Of a stretch of 7,214 bases of DNA, positions 1-5,567 are shown one piece after another. A model generated the notes under the pieces. That model saw nothing but the letters and a program-made list of their open reading frames with translations, did not search any database and had not been told where the DNA came from. Each line of letters opens with the position of its first letter. Within the stretch, counting starts at the first letter, position 1. A program made the position numbers and the translations under genes. The DNA comes from Gammaproteobacteria bacterium. Lineage in GTDB: Bacteria > Pseudomonadota > Gammaproteobacteria > Coxiellales > Coxiellaceae. The stretch lies in the NCBI GenBank assembly GCA_021774015.1, contig JAJFJO010000317.1, forward strand, positions 1 through 7,214, read 5' to 3'.

Positions 1-318
1 AAATTTTCTTTTGATGATTTAAGTCAATTAATAGACGAGAGCTTTTCTGAAATTGGGCGATCTGCAAATATATATAATAAAGAGCAGGTTATTAATCATT
101 TTGATACATTGAAAGCATCCGAATCAAATAAAGATGAAATAAAAATGACGGATGTGGAATTTAAAATTATCAGTGAGGAAGTGATTTTATTGACATATAA
201 AGCTAGAGAGGTGGATATATCTGGCAAGAAAGTCACGTGTTCTTTGCGCAGTTCGTTGTGGAAAAGTAAACATAACCATTGGGCCCTGATGTTTCATCAA
301 GCTACACGTATAAACTAA
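1..318 (+). CDS. DUF4440 / NTF2-like (SnoaL-type) protein, 3' end
   Basis: The frame is open from the left edge of the window to the TAA at 316-318, giving 105 residues, so the true start lies outside. The visible part fits the DUF4440 / NTF2-like fold: an early F-x-E-I-G-R-S segment followed by a Tyr-Asn-Lys region, a middle strand with LLTYKAR, then CSLRSSLW and a final W-x-L-M-FHQAT stretch before the stop. In this family the ending typically reads as an SLRSSIW strand followed by a FHQGT-like strand. Members are usually about 120-130 residues, so roughly 15-25 N-terminal residues are missing. The family forms small cone-shaped domains, many of unknown role, so no reaction can be assigned. 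An internal TTG at 109 could be read as a start, but homology-like sequence continues upstream of it, so I treat the gene as cut by the window. Confidence 0.8.
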   Translation, partial: KFSFDDLSQLIDESFSEIGRSANIYNKEQVINHFDTLKASESNKDEIKMTDVEFKIISEEVILLTYKAREVDISGKKVTCSLRSSLWKSKHNHWALMFHQATRIN

Positions 319-634
319 CCCACGGATTTTAAAGACTGTACGGAAAAATAAATTTACACGGTCTATTTAAATAAAACAGTTATTATAAAAACAATGTAAG
401 GGTGTTGGTTGCAAAGGTGTTTGGGGTCTTTATTTTATGGGAGAAGTTTATGGGCAAAGGCAGCATAAAACTTTCTTACACTGTAGGCAATACATGGTTT
501 GATTCAAGCAGCTGATTTACTATAGGGATTTGTGTTTTTTGTAGCTGCTCTAATTTTAGTCCTGTATTTACAACACCTAATGTTTTCACTATGTTTTCTA
601 ATGATGTTAATTAAGAGCAACATAAGGAAATGCA
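319..634. other. Intergenic stretch without a convincing gene
   Basis: About 316 bases separate the DUF4440 gene from the Rpn gene. The plus strand holds only short frames with no convincing start signals. On the minus strand a frame is open from 610 down to a TAA at 478-476. It has a possible GTG start at 589-587 that would give 37 residues of reasonably protein-like, helix-compatible composition, but I see no good ribosome binding site and recognise no family. A seven-base inverted pair (AGCAGCT at 507-513, AGCTGCT at 543-549) has a 29-base loop and is too weak to call. The right end holds the likely promoter of the Rpn gene. Confidence 0.6.
567..595 (+). promoter_or_regulatory. Candidate sigma70 promoter of the Rpn gene
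   Basis: TTTACA at 567-572 matches the -35 consensus at five of six bases. It is followed after 17 bases by TATGTT at 590-595, which matches the -10 at four of six. A transcript would start near 602, about 33 bases before the GTG start at 635. In such AT-rich DNA chance matches are common, so this is a prediction only. Confidence 0.35.
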
Positions 635-1552
635 GTGGACAAAATTACAAATCCGCATGATAAATATTTTCGTGCGTCCATGTCAGACCCACGCATTGCT
701 AAAGATTTTTTTCAGGCTCACTTGCCTGAGACAATACTAAATAGCATTAAGTGGGAGACACTAGCTCTTCAATCAAGCCAACATATTGATGAACACTTGT
801 CAGAAACAATGACAGACATACTCTATAGAGTAGCGTTTGGAGAAGGTAATGGCTTTATTACGATCCTGGTTGAACACCAATCAAAGTCGGACCCTATGAT
901 GGCATTTCGTGTGCTGCACTATAGCATCAGTATTATGCGCCGAGAATTGTTAAAAAATCCTGGCTCAAAATTACCACTGGTGGTTCCTATAGTATTTTAT
1001 TCGGGTCAAGAACCTTATCGCCATACTACGGATGTCTTTGAACTTTTTGGTGATTTGGAGCCATTGGCACGTAATATTTTTATGAACCCCTTTCAATTGG
1101 TGGATGTAGGGCGTATTCCTGATGAGGAGCTCAGGCAGCATACGTGGGTGGGTGTCATGGAATTGGTGCAAAAGCATATTTTTACGAGAGATTTTGTGCG
1201 CTTTATCAGAGGATTGGCGCCGTTACTTAGAGAGCTGATGGGTCAAAATGCTGATGAGTATATTTTCCGCACACTCAAATACATTTGTAATACGGCAGGC
1301 TTGGATGATCCAAGTGAGTTTGCTAGAATTATCAATAATGAATTATCAGAAGAACTAGGAGGAAAAGCAATGACATTAGCCCAAATATGGCATAGTGAGG
1401 GACTTGAAAAGGGGCTTGAGAAAGGTCGTCAAGAAGGTCGTCAAGAAGCTCAAGAAGTTATAGCGCAAAAAATGTTAGTTCAAGGTGCCGATCCTGCATT
1501 CGTATCTAAGGTAACCGGGCTTGCATTTGAAGAGCTTGAGTTACTGAATTAA
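635..1552 (+). CDS. Rpn family recombination-promoting nuclease (PD-(D/E)XK, YhgA-like / transposase_31)
   Basis: A 305-residue protein of the Rpn/YhgA-like family, once labelled putative transposase. Members tested in E. coli are Mg-dependent DNA endonucleases, and some are toxic and act against phage. The nuclease domain covers about residues 7-130: the opening HDKYFR, Asp61 in DILY, and Glu80-His-Gln82 in the LVEHQS segment. Asp61 plus Glu80-x-Gln82 fit the D...ExQ form of the PD-(D/E)XK active site. PIVFYSG (118-124) is another family hallmark. A helical region follows, then a Glu/Gln/Gly-rich tail with four-residue repeats (256-271) and a short C-terminal domain. The start is GTG, with AAGGA at 624-628 six bases upstream; the ATG at 630 is out of frame. 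Length is normal and all key residues are present, so the gene looks intact. It stands alone, next to a decayed gene. A strong internal start near the 3' end is annotated separately. Confidence 0.93.
   Translation: MDKITNPHDKYFRASMSDPRIAKDFFQAHLPETILNSIKWETLALQSSQHIDEHLSETMTDILYRVAFGEGNGFITILVEHQSKSDPMMAFRVLHYSISIMRRELLKNPGSKLPLVVPIVFYSGQEPYRHTTDVFELFGDLEPLARNIFMNPFQLVDVGRIPDEELRQHTWVGVMELVQKHIFTRDFVRFIRGLAPLLRELMGQNADEYIFRTLKYICNTAGLDDPSEFARIINNELSEELGGKAMTLAQIWHSEGLEKGLEKGRQEGRQEAQEVIAQKMLVQGADPAFVSKVTGLAFEELELLN
1301..1329 (+). promoter_or_regulatory. Candidate internal promoter for the nested RpnS-like ORF
   Basis: Inside the Rpn gene, TTGGAT (1301-1306) is followed after exactly 17 bases by TAGAAT (1324-1329). 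The latter matches the -10 at five of six positions and is preceded by TGC, giving the extended -10 form TGnTATAAT. The -35 is poor (three of six), which an extended -10 can offset. A transcript would begin near 1336, about 20 bases before the internal Shine-Dalgarno. The placement is suggestive, but this is inference from sequence only. Confidence 0.35.
1357..1372 (+). promoter_or_regulatory. Strong internal Shine-Dalgarno and in-frame ATG within the Rpn gene
   Basis: AGGAGG at 1357-1362 (TAGGAGGA in context) lies seven bases upstream of ATG at 1370-1372, an optimal spacing. The ATG is codon 246 of the Rpn frame, and the SD bases encode the Leu-Gly-Gly around residues 241-243. This site is stronger than the AAGGA + GTG that begins the full-length protein. 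It therefore predicts separate and more abundant translation of the C-terminal domain. Confidence 0.65.
1370..1552 (+). CDS. Candidate nested RpnS-like antitoxin (C-terminal domain of Rpn, internal start)
   Basis: In-frame translation from Met246 of the Rpn gene would yield a separate 60-residue protein. It begins MTLAQIWHSEG, runs through the tetrapeptide repeat helix, and ends in a small domain (about QGADPAFVSKVTG) resembling the usual Rpn C-terminus. In E. coli, Rpn genes are reported to be genes-within-genes toxin-antitoxin systems: the variable C-terminal domain (RpnS) is translated separately and blocks the toxic full-length protein (RpnL), and four-residue repeats occur in its dimer-interface helix. 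What I see here is the strong AGGAGG, the seven-base spacing, the in-frame ATG, the repeats and a possible upstream promoter. The antitoxin role is inferred from that precedent. The alternative is that the ATG is only an internal methionine of the nuclease and the SD is chance. Confidence 0.5.
   Translation: MTLAQIWHSEGLEKGLEKGRQEGRQEAQEVIAQKMLVQGADPAFVSKVTGLAFEELELLN
1400..1447 (+). repeat. Four tandem 12-bp units encoding tetrapeptides in the Rpn tail
   Basis: Four consecutive 12-base units starting at 1400, 1412, 1424 and 1436 encode GLEK, GLEK, GRQE and GRQE (residues 256-271). The last two units are identical at the DNA level (GGTCGTCAAGAA). The first two differ from each other at a few positions. 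A looser fifth unit (AQEV) follows. Because the unit length is a multiple of three, slippage would change helix length without breaking the frame. In E. coli Rpn proteins the repeat number at this place is reported to vary between strains. Confidence 0.8.
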
Positions 1553-1694
1553 TGGTAAGGTAAGGATGACTATCACTGTTGCTCTACTATCGTCAGTATG
1601 TGATTAATTTTAGAGGTGTTACAACAATGAATTAATAAGCTTTTTTCGATTGAGCTATCCATTAGCTATACTTAAATCAAAAGAGAGATTCATT

Positions 1695-3064
1695 ATGTCA
1701 GCACCTCGAATTGTTATAAAAAATCTATCCTTCCATCTGAAACATACCAACGTATTCTTCAGCGATATATCAATGTGATGGTACAATCAATTTCGTCCCT
1801 CAATCACATGCTAATGTTTCCCAGGAAGCCACTCTTTATAATGTGCTTGGTGTTACCGAGATAATTGATGCGCTAGCGCGAATTAATCAAGGAGATTCTA
1901 TGGCGCAAGATTTTGATACGGTGTCGGATAGCTGGGATATTGAGAGCCGTGTTGAGCAGGCATTACAAGCCTTTCACCTTTTAACCTAGATAAGCAGGCA
2001 CGTGATGAGTTATATCATTACGTTGATGCTTATAATAAAGGTATGATAGTTGTCAGCCATGATAGAAAATTGTTTAATAAAATGGGTGTCATTATCGAGA
2101 TGAGCACAAAAGGAATCAGCGTATACGGTGGTAATTATGATTTTTATCATCAACAAAAAGAATTAGAACTGCAGGCATTACAGCAAGATTATCTTGAGGC
2201 TCAGCAGTCCATGGCGCAGACAAAACGGAGTATGCAAAGTACACGTGAGAAGTATGAAAAAAGTCAGTCCAAAGGTAAGGCTCAGCGCAAATCAGGTAGT
2301 CAGGCAAAAATAATCTTAGATGGAATGAAATCGCGATCTGAAAAAACCAAATCAAAAATGATGACGCAAGAAAATAAAATGGTTGCTGAAAAAAAACAGC
2401 TTTATTGCATGTAAGAGAAAAAATAGAAATTAAGCAGGACATGAGTATTTCACTTGATGCAACATATGTTCCAAATGGGAAAATGGTTTTAAAAATAGAA
2501 CATCTTTTATTTTATTACACTAATCAAGCCAGGGAGTTATTTAAAGATTTTGATTTGATGATTGTTGGTCCGGAAAGAGTCTCGTTGTTTGGTCCGAATG
2601 GATCTGGAAAATCGACGTTGATCAAGTTAATTAGGCAACAGTTAAGCCCACTTGGTGGAACTATTAATGTGGGTGTGGAGCATGTGGCTTACTTGGATCA
2701 AAGCGTAAGTTTTCTCAACTATGATTTAACATTAGTTAATAATTTTCTAAAGCTAAACCCTAATGCCAGTGCTTTTGATGCATACTCAGCTTTGGCTCAA
2801 TTTAATTTTAGAAATAAAGCTGCTGAGAAAACGGTTGCTTCACTAAGTGGAGGAGAAAAAATGCGTGCGGGTCTAGCTATCAGTTTAATGTCCACCCATC
2901 CACCGTAATTCATTATTTTAGATGAGCCAACCAATCACTTGGATTTAGTATCAATTGAGGCGATCGAAAATATGTTAAAGTTTTATCAAGGGGCGATACT
3001 TGCTGTTTCGCATGATGAAGCCTTCCTTGAGAATATAGGCATTGATCGAGAAGTTGTGCTTTGA
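1695..3064 (+). pseudogene. Degraded ABC-F family ATPase (tandem ATP-binding cassette protein)
   Basis: ABC-F proteins are soluble twin-cassette ATPases that act on ribosomes. The pieces of one are here in order, in three frames. ATG 1695 (AAGAGAG just upstream) starts the first strand but hits TGA at 1776-1778. The frame beginning at 1777 resumes at GTINFVPQ and runs through DSWDIESRV to TAG at 1987-1989, so the first Walker A is missing. From about 1984 another frame resumes at LDKQARDELY, missing the first LSGGE signature and Walker B. It continues through VVSHDRK, YGGNYDFY and the charged linker to TAA at 2412-2414. The second cassette then reads in a third frame: Walker A GPNGSGKST (about 2590-2620), LSGGEK, TAA at 2906-2908, then FIILDEPTNHLD, AVSHDEAF and a natural end IDREVVL at 3062-3064. 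Four lesions, with the first ATPase site gone, mark it as dead. The original was probably about 520-540 residues. The exact ABC-F subgroup is not clear. Confidence 0.92.
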
Positions 3065-3125
3065 CTTTTGTATGGTGGTTGGTTGCTGCAGGATGTGGGA
3101 GGGATAAAAAAGGCTGACAAATAGG

Positions 3126-3162
3126 TCTGATAGACGCATCCTATAAAACATATCTAATAGAC
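3126..3162 (+). promoter_or_regulatory. Paired TCTRATAGAC motif bracketing a -10-like TATAAA; candidate PadR operator/promoter
   Basis: TCTGATAGAC (3126-3135) and TCTAATAGAC (3153-3162) are direct repeats with one mismatch, spaced 27 bases start to start. The core TCTA-A-TAGA of the second copy is itself a perfect short palindrome, as expected for half of a dimeric repressor site. TATAAA (3142-3147) lies between the copies. A CTGACA (3114-3119) is a good -35 match but sits 22 bases away, too far for a normal promoter. PadR proteins commonly bind paired palindromic sites in their own promoters, so autoregulation is a fair inference. Neither repeat matches the ATGT-N8-ACAT site known for classical PadR. 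Confidence 0.4.
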
Positions 3163-3177
3163 TTATTTGAGATGAAA

Positions 3178-3723
3178 ATGTCTAAGAGCAGTAAAACGAA
3201 ATATGCAGTTCTGGGGATGCTATCAATACAGCCTATGTCTGGTTATGAAATGAAAAAATTCATGGCTCGAAGCACGGAGCATTTTTGGTCGGAAAGTAAT
3301 GGCCAGTTATACCCAACATTAGCACGACTAGCTGAATTAAAACTAGTTATCTTCAAAACACAGTTGGTTGGAGCAAAAAAGAAAAAAATTTATAAAATCA
3401 CAAAATCAGGGAGGGAGGCACTGAATGAGTGGTTGAAATCAGATATAGATTTGACTCCAGAGCGAAATGAATTATTACTTAAAATATTTTTTGGCCACAA
3501 TGTTGCGCTAGATGTTTCTATTGAGCATATTAAAGAGCGTGAACATATCAGCAAAAAGGCACTACAACTTTATCAAGATATTCAGAAAAACATATTGAAT
3601 AACAAAGGTCAAATACCATCAAATCGGTTTAAATTTATATGTTCAAAGATTTTGTATGGCATTAAATTCGCTCAGCTTGAAATAGAGTGGTGTGCAGAAA
3701 CCCTTGAGTTACTACAAGAGTAA
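3178..3723 (+). CDS. PadR family transcriptional regulator
   Basis: A 181-residue PadR-type repressor. The N-terminal winged helix (about residues 5-80) shows the family pattern: AVLGMLSIQPMSGYEMKK, then FW-x-x-S-x-GQLYPTLARL-x-E in the recognition helix, a basic wing with KKKKIYKIT, and the closing ALNEWL. The rest (about 90-175) is helical and fits the PadR C-terminal dimerisation domain (Vir_act_alpha_C). I choose the ATG at 3178 over the in-frame ATG at 3172 because the only ribosome-binding-like bases (TGAG, 3168-3171) touch the first ATG but lie six bases before the second. The gene lies 27 bases upstream of an oxidoreductase on the same strand, so the two are probably co-transcribed. 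PadR regulators usually control a neighbouring gene in response to a small molecule; the ligand cannot be read from the sequence. Confidence 0.9.
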   Translation: MSKSSKTKYAVLGMLSIQPMSGYEMKKFMARSTEHFWSESNGQLYPTLARLAELKLVIFKTQLVGAKKKKIYKITKSGREALNEWLKSDIDLTPERNELLLKIFFGHNVALDVSIEHIKEREHISKKALQLYQDIQKNILNNKGQIPSNRFKFICSKILYGIKFAQLEIEWCAETLELLQE

Positions 3724-3750
3724 ATTCTTAAAAATATTAGGAGAATAGTA

Positions 3751-4617
3751 ATGAATAAAAAAATTGTATTTATTGGATTGGGTAGAATGGGAAGCGCTAT
3801 GGCTACTCAGTTGTTGAAGGCAGGAATTTCATTGACTGTTTATAATCGAACGAAGAAAAAAGCCGCTTCCTTAGTTGAGCTAGGAGCGCACCTTGCCGAA
3901 TCACTTGATAATGCTGTTGTTGATGCAGATATTATTTTTACAAGTTTAATGGATGATTCTGCATTAAAAGCTGTAACAGCCGCAATGTTACCTAATATGA
4001 AAAAGAGCGCGATCCATGTCAGCACATCGACAATTTTGCCTAAAACAGCAGAGCAGCTTGAGCAGCAACACCTGGAAGCGAGTTGTTTTTATGTATCATC
4101 CCTTGTTCTTGGAGTGCCAAAGGCGGTTATCGCTAAGCGTGCAATGTCGATTGTATCAGGTAACGTAGACAAGGTAGAAGACATCAAGCCTTTAATTGAA
4201 GCTTATTCAGACTCTATTTTATATATGGGTGAAAAAATATCACATGCAAATGTGTTGAAAATATATATGAACTATTCATTGATTAGTGCGATTGAGCTTA
4301 TTTCTGAGCTGTATGCATATGCTGAAAAAAGTGGGGTGGATACTGAGATTGTGAAGGAGTCTTTAAAGCATATTTATTCACAGCCAGCGATACTCTTATA
4401 TATAGATAAAATTCATGCGCGCAATTTTGATGAAGTAAATTTCGATATTCAAGGTGGGAATAAAGATATTAATTTGTTCATAGAAGCGTTCATGGAGGTT
4501 GGTGTGACACCTGATATTGCTAACACTATGCAGGGCAAGTTCGCACAAGCAATGGAAAATAATATGGGGAGTAAAGATTGGAGTGCCGTCAGTGATATTG
4601 TGCGCCAGCGTTCGTGA
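3751..4617 (+). CDS. NAD(P)-dependent oxidoreductase, beta-hydroxyacid dehydrogenase / 6PGDH-like family
   Basis: A 288-residue enzyme of normal length for the 3-hydroxyisobutyrate dehydrogenase-like family. The Rossmann half starts at the N-terminus with FIGLGRMG (Gly9, Gly11, Gly14). The second strand ends VYNRTKKK (30-37), where Arg33 after Asn is typical of enzymes preferring NADPH. HVSTSTILP (89-97) matches the conserved hinge region. In the C-terminal half, Lys170 and Asn174 (LKIYMN) sit where the catalytic Lys and Asn lie, and GGNKDINL supplies the conserved Lys-Asp. The substrate loop reads SSLVLGVP (116-123), not the classical DAPVSGG, which favours the imine-reductase/GLYR-like branch or an atypical substrate. 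AGGAG at 3739-3743 is seven bases before the ATG. Linkage to padR suggests an inducible cytosolic redox or detoxification step. The substrate is unknown. Confidence 0.88.
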   Translation: MNKKIVFIGLGRMGSAMATQLLKAGISLTVYNRTKKKAASLVELGAHLAESLDNAVVDADIIFTSLMDDSALKAVTAAMLPNMKKSAIHVSTSTILPKTAEQLEQQHLEASCFYVSSLVLGVPKAVIAKRAMSIVSGNVDKVEDIKPLIEAYSDSILYMGEKISHANVLKIYMNYSLISAIELISELYAYAEKSGVDTEIVKESLKHIYSQPAILLYIDKIHARNFDEVNFDIQGGNKDINLFIEAFMEVGVTPDIANTMQGKFAQAMENNMGSKDWSAVSDIVRQRS

Positions 4618-4697
4618 TTAGATTTGTAAGGAATTAGATTTTAATAGCAAGTGAATAAGTTTTTTGATTATAAAAATATACTAATGGCGAGGCATGT

Positions 4698-5231
4698 ATG
4701 AAGCAACAAAATATGATATTGAGTTTTATTCCTTGGATTGTGTTTTCATCATCTGCAGGGTTTTCAGATTTTCTAAGCAGCGCATTTATTGCGTTAGTGT
4801 TGAATATTATCTTTGCAAGAAATATGCTGTTAAAAGGCTTTATTCTTGAGCTGGGTGGGGTTGTATTCTTCTCTGCAATGGTCATTATGGGCTTATTCTT
4901 GCACCACGGTAATACATTTACGCAACATCCTAATTTATGGAGCAATGTTGCCATGATGGCAATAATGCTGGGATCAGTATTAATTAATAAGCCGTTTGCA
5001 GGGCAATATACGGACAAAGGAAGTCATCTTTTGCACGTGCATTTATCTACCATTTGGGGGCTTTTAATACTGGTGGCAACTTTGATTTCTATTGCACATG
5101 TGAAGTTTGGTTTAAGTGATACTGCGAGTACGCTTGGTACAATTGCTGTTATCTTTTTAGGTGTTAAGGCGAACCAGGTGTACCCTAAATTTTTCTATAA
5201 CCGAACACTTTTATTTTTGTTTGACAGATAA
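4698..5231 (+). CDS. Multi-pass inner-membrane protein of unknown function
   Basis: A 177-residue, strongly hydrophobic protein with about six predicted membrane segments, roughly at residues 7-22, 25-41, 46-69, 79-98, 112-136 and 143-160. Notable residues are the early IPWIVF, Glu51 inside or next to the third segment, and a NKPFAGQY loop (97-104) resembling the PFT-x-QYA loop I associate with several small bacterial membrane families. I cannot name the family with confidence. The ATG is supported by GAGG at 4689-4692, five bases upstream. It follows the oxidoreductase by 80 bases on the same strand, with a TATAAA at 4669-4674 but no good -35, so it may have its own promoter or be read through. 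A 127-residue frame on the opposite strand is a shadow of it. Confidence 0.72.
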   Translation: MKQQNMILSFIPWIVFSSSAGFSDFLSSAFIALVLNIIFARNMLLKGFILELGGVVFFSAMVIMGLFLHHGNTFTQHPNLWSNVAMMAIMLGSVLINKPFAGQYTDKGSHLLHVHLSTIWGLLILVATLISIAHVKFGLSDTASTLGTIAVIFLGVKANQVYPKFFYNRTLLFLFDR

Positions 5232-5264
5232 CAAATAAATGATTGGTACTTTTACTCACGTACA

Positions 5265-5492
5265 TTGATAAATAGCTATCTTATACTGGGACTAAAACAG
5301 AGGCTTGTTCAGTTTTTCTTGCTAGTTTCAGTGACTTTAATTTTGTTTGGTCTCTATGGGGTAATAGGGTTGCATCACTATGGAGCAATATCTCATTTTG
5401 TTCCATTGTTATCATTATGGTTAATAGTCCCAGTTTTGGTGTTTTGCTGTCCTTGGAGAGTTTGGGTTCAAGATAGAATTCGAGTGACTTAA
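5265..5492 (+). CDS. Possible small two-helix membrane protein
   Basis: A 75-residue frame with two hydrophobic segments (about 13-37 and 44-62) and a basic end (CCPWRVWVQDRIRVT). It lies in the same frame as the membrane protein ending at 5231, separated by that gene's TAA and about 11 sense codons. The only usable in-frame start is TTG at 5265, and no ribosome binding site precedes it. It could be a genuine small protein, the tail of a longer membrane protein split by the TAA at 5229-5231, or a chance frame in T-rich DNA. I recognise no family. It converges on ctaG, whose stop lies 75 bases further on. Confidence 0.35.
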   Translation: MINSYLILGLKQRLVQFFLLVSVTLILFGLYGVIGLHHYGAISHFVPLLSLWLIVPVLVFCCPWRVWVQDRIRVT

Positions 5493-5567
5493 GCTGCGGG
5501 ATATGATTTTATTTTTTCGTATTCTAGGTTGGAATCGCATTTTACTGAATTTTTCTAGAGCTACTAA

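Noticed and set aside
328..366. Possible stem AGACTGT / ACGGTCT after the DUF4440 stop
   Set aside because: The arms do not pair cleanly, the loop is long and no T-run follows, so it is not a credible rho-independent terminator.
507..549. Inverted pair AGCAGCT / AGCTGCT, possible hairpin or terminator
   Set aside because: Only seven paired bases with a 29-base loop and no T-tract directly after the second arm; compatible with chance.
635..1552. Reading the Rpn gene as an active mobile element (transposase_31 label)
   Set aside because: No terminal inverted repeats or target duplication are visible around it, and the catalytic pattern is that of a PD-(D/E)XK nuclease, so I do not call an insertion sequence.
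1650..1672. TTGAGC and TATACT as a promoter of the ABC-F remnant
   Set aside because: The spacer is only 11 bases; the -10 is good, but at 17 bases upstream the -35 position reads TTTCGA, a poor match.
4634..5017. 127-residue minus-strand frame opposite the membrane protein gene
   Set aside because: It overlaps a coherent multi-pass membrane protein that has its own ribosome binding site; the reverse frame has no recognisable family pattern.
5518..5537. Short hairpin with ATTC / GAAT core between the convergent ORF and ctaG
   Set aside because: A six-pair AT-rich stem with a bulged base and no uninterrupted T-run on either strand; too weak to call a terminator.
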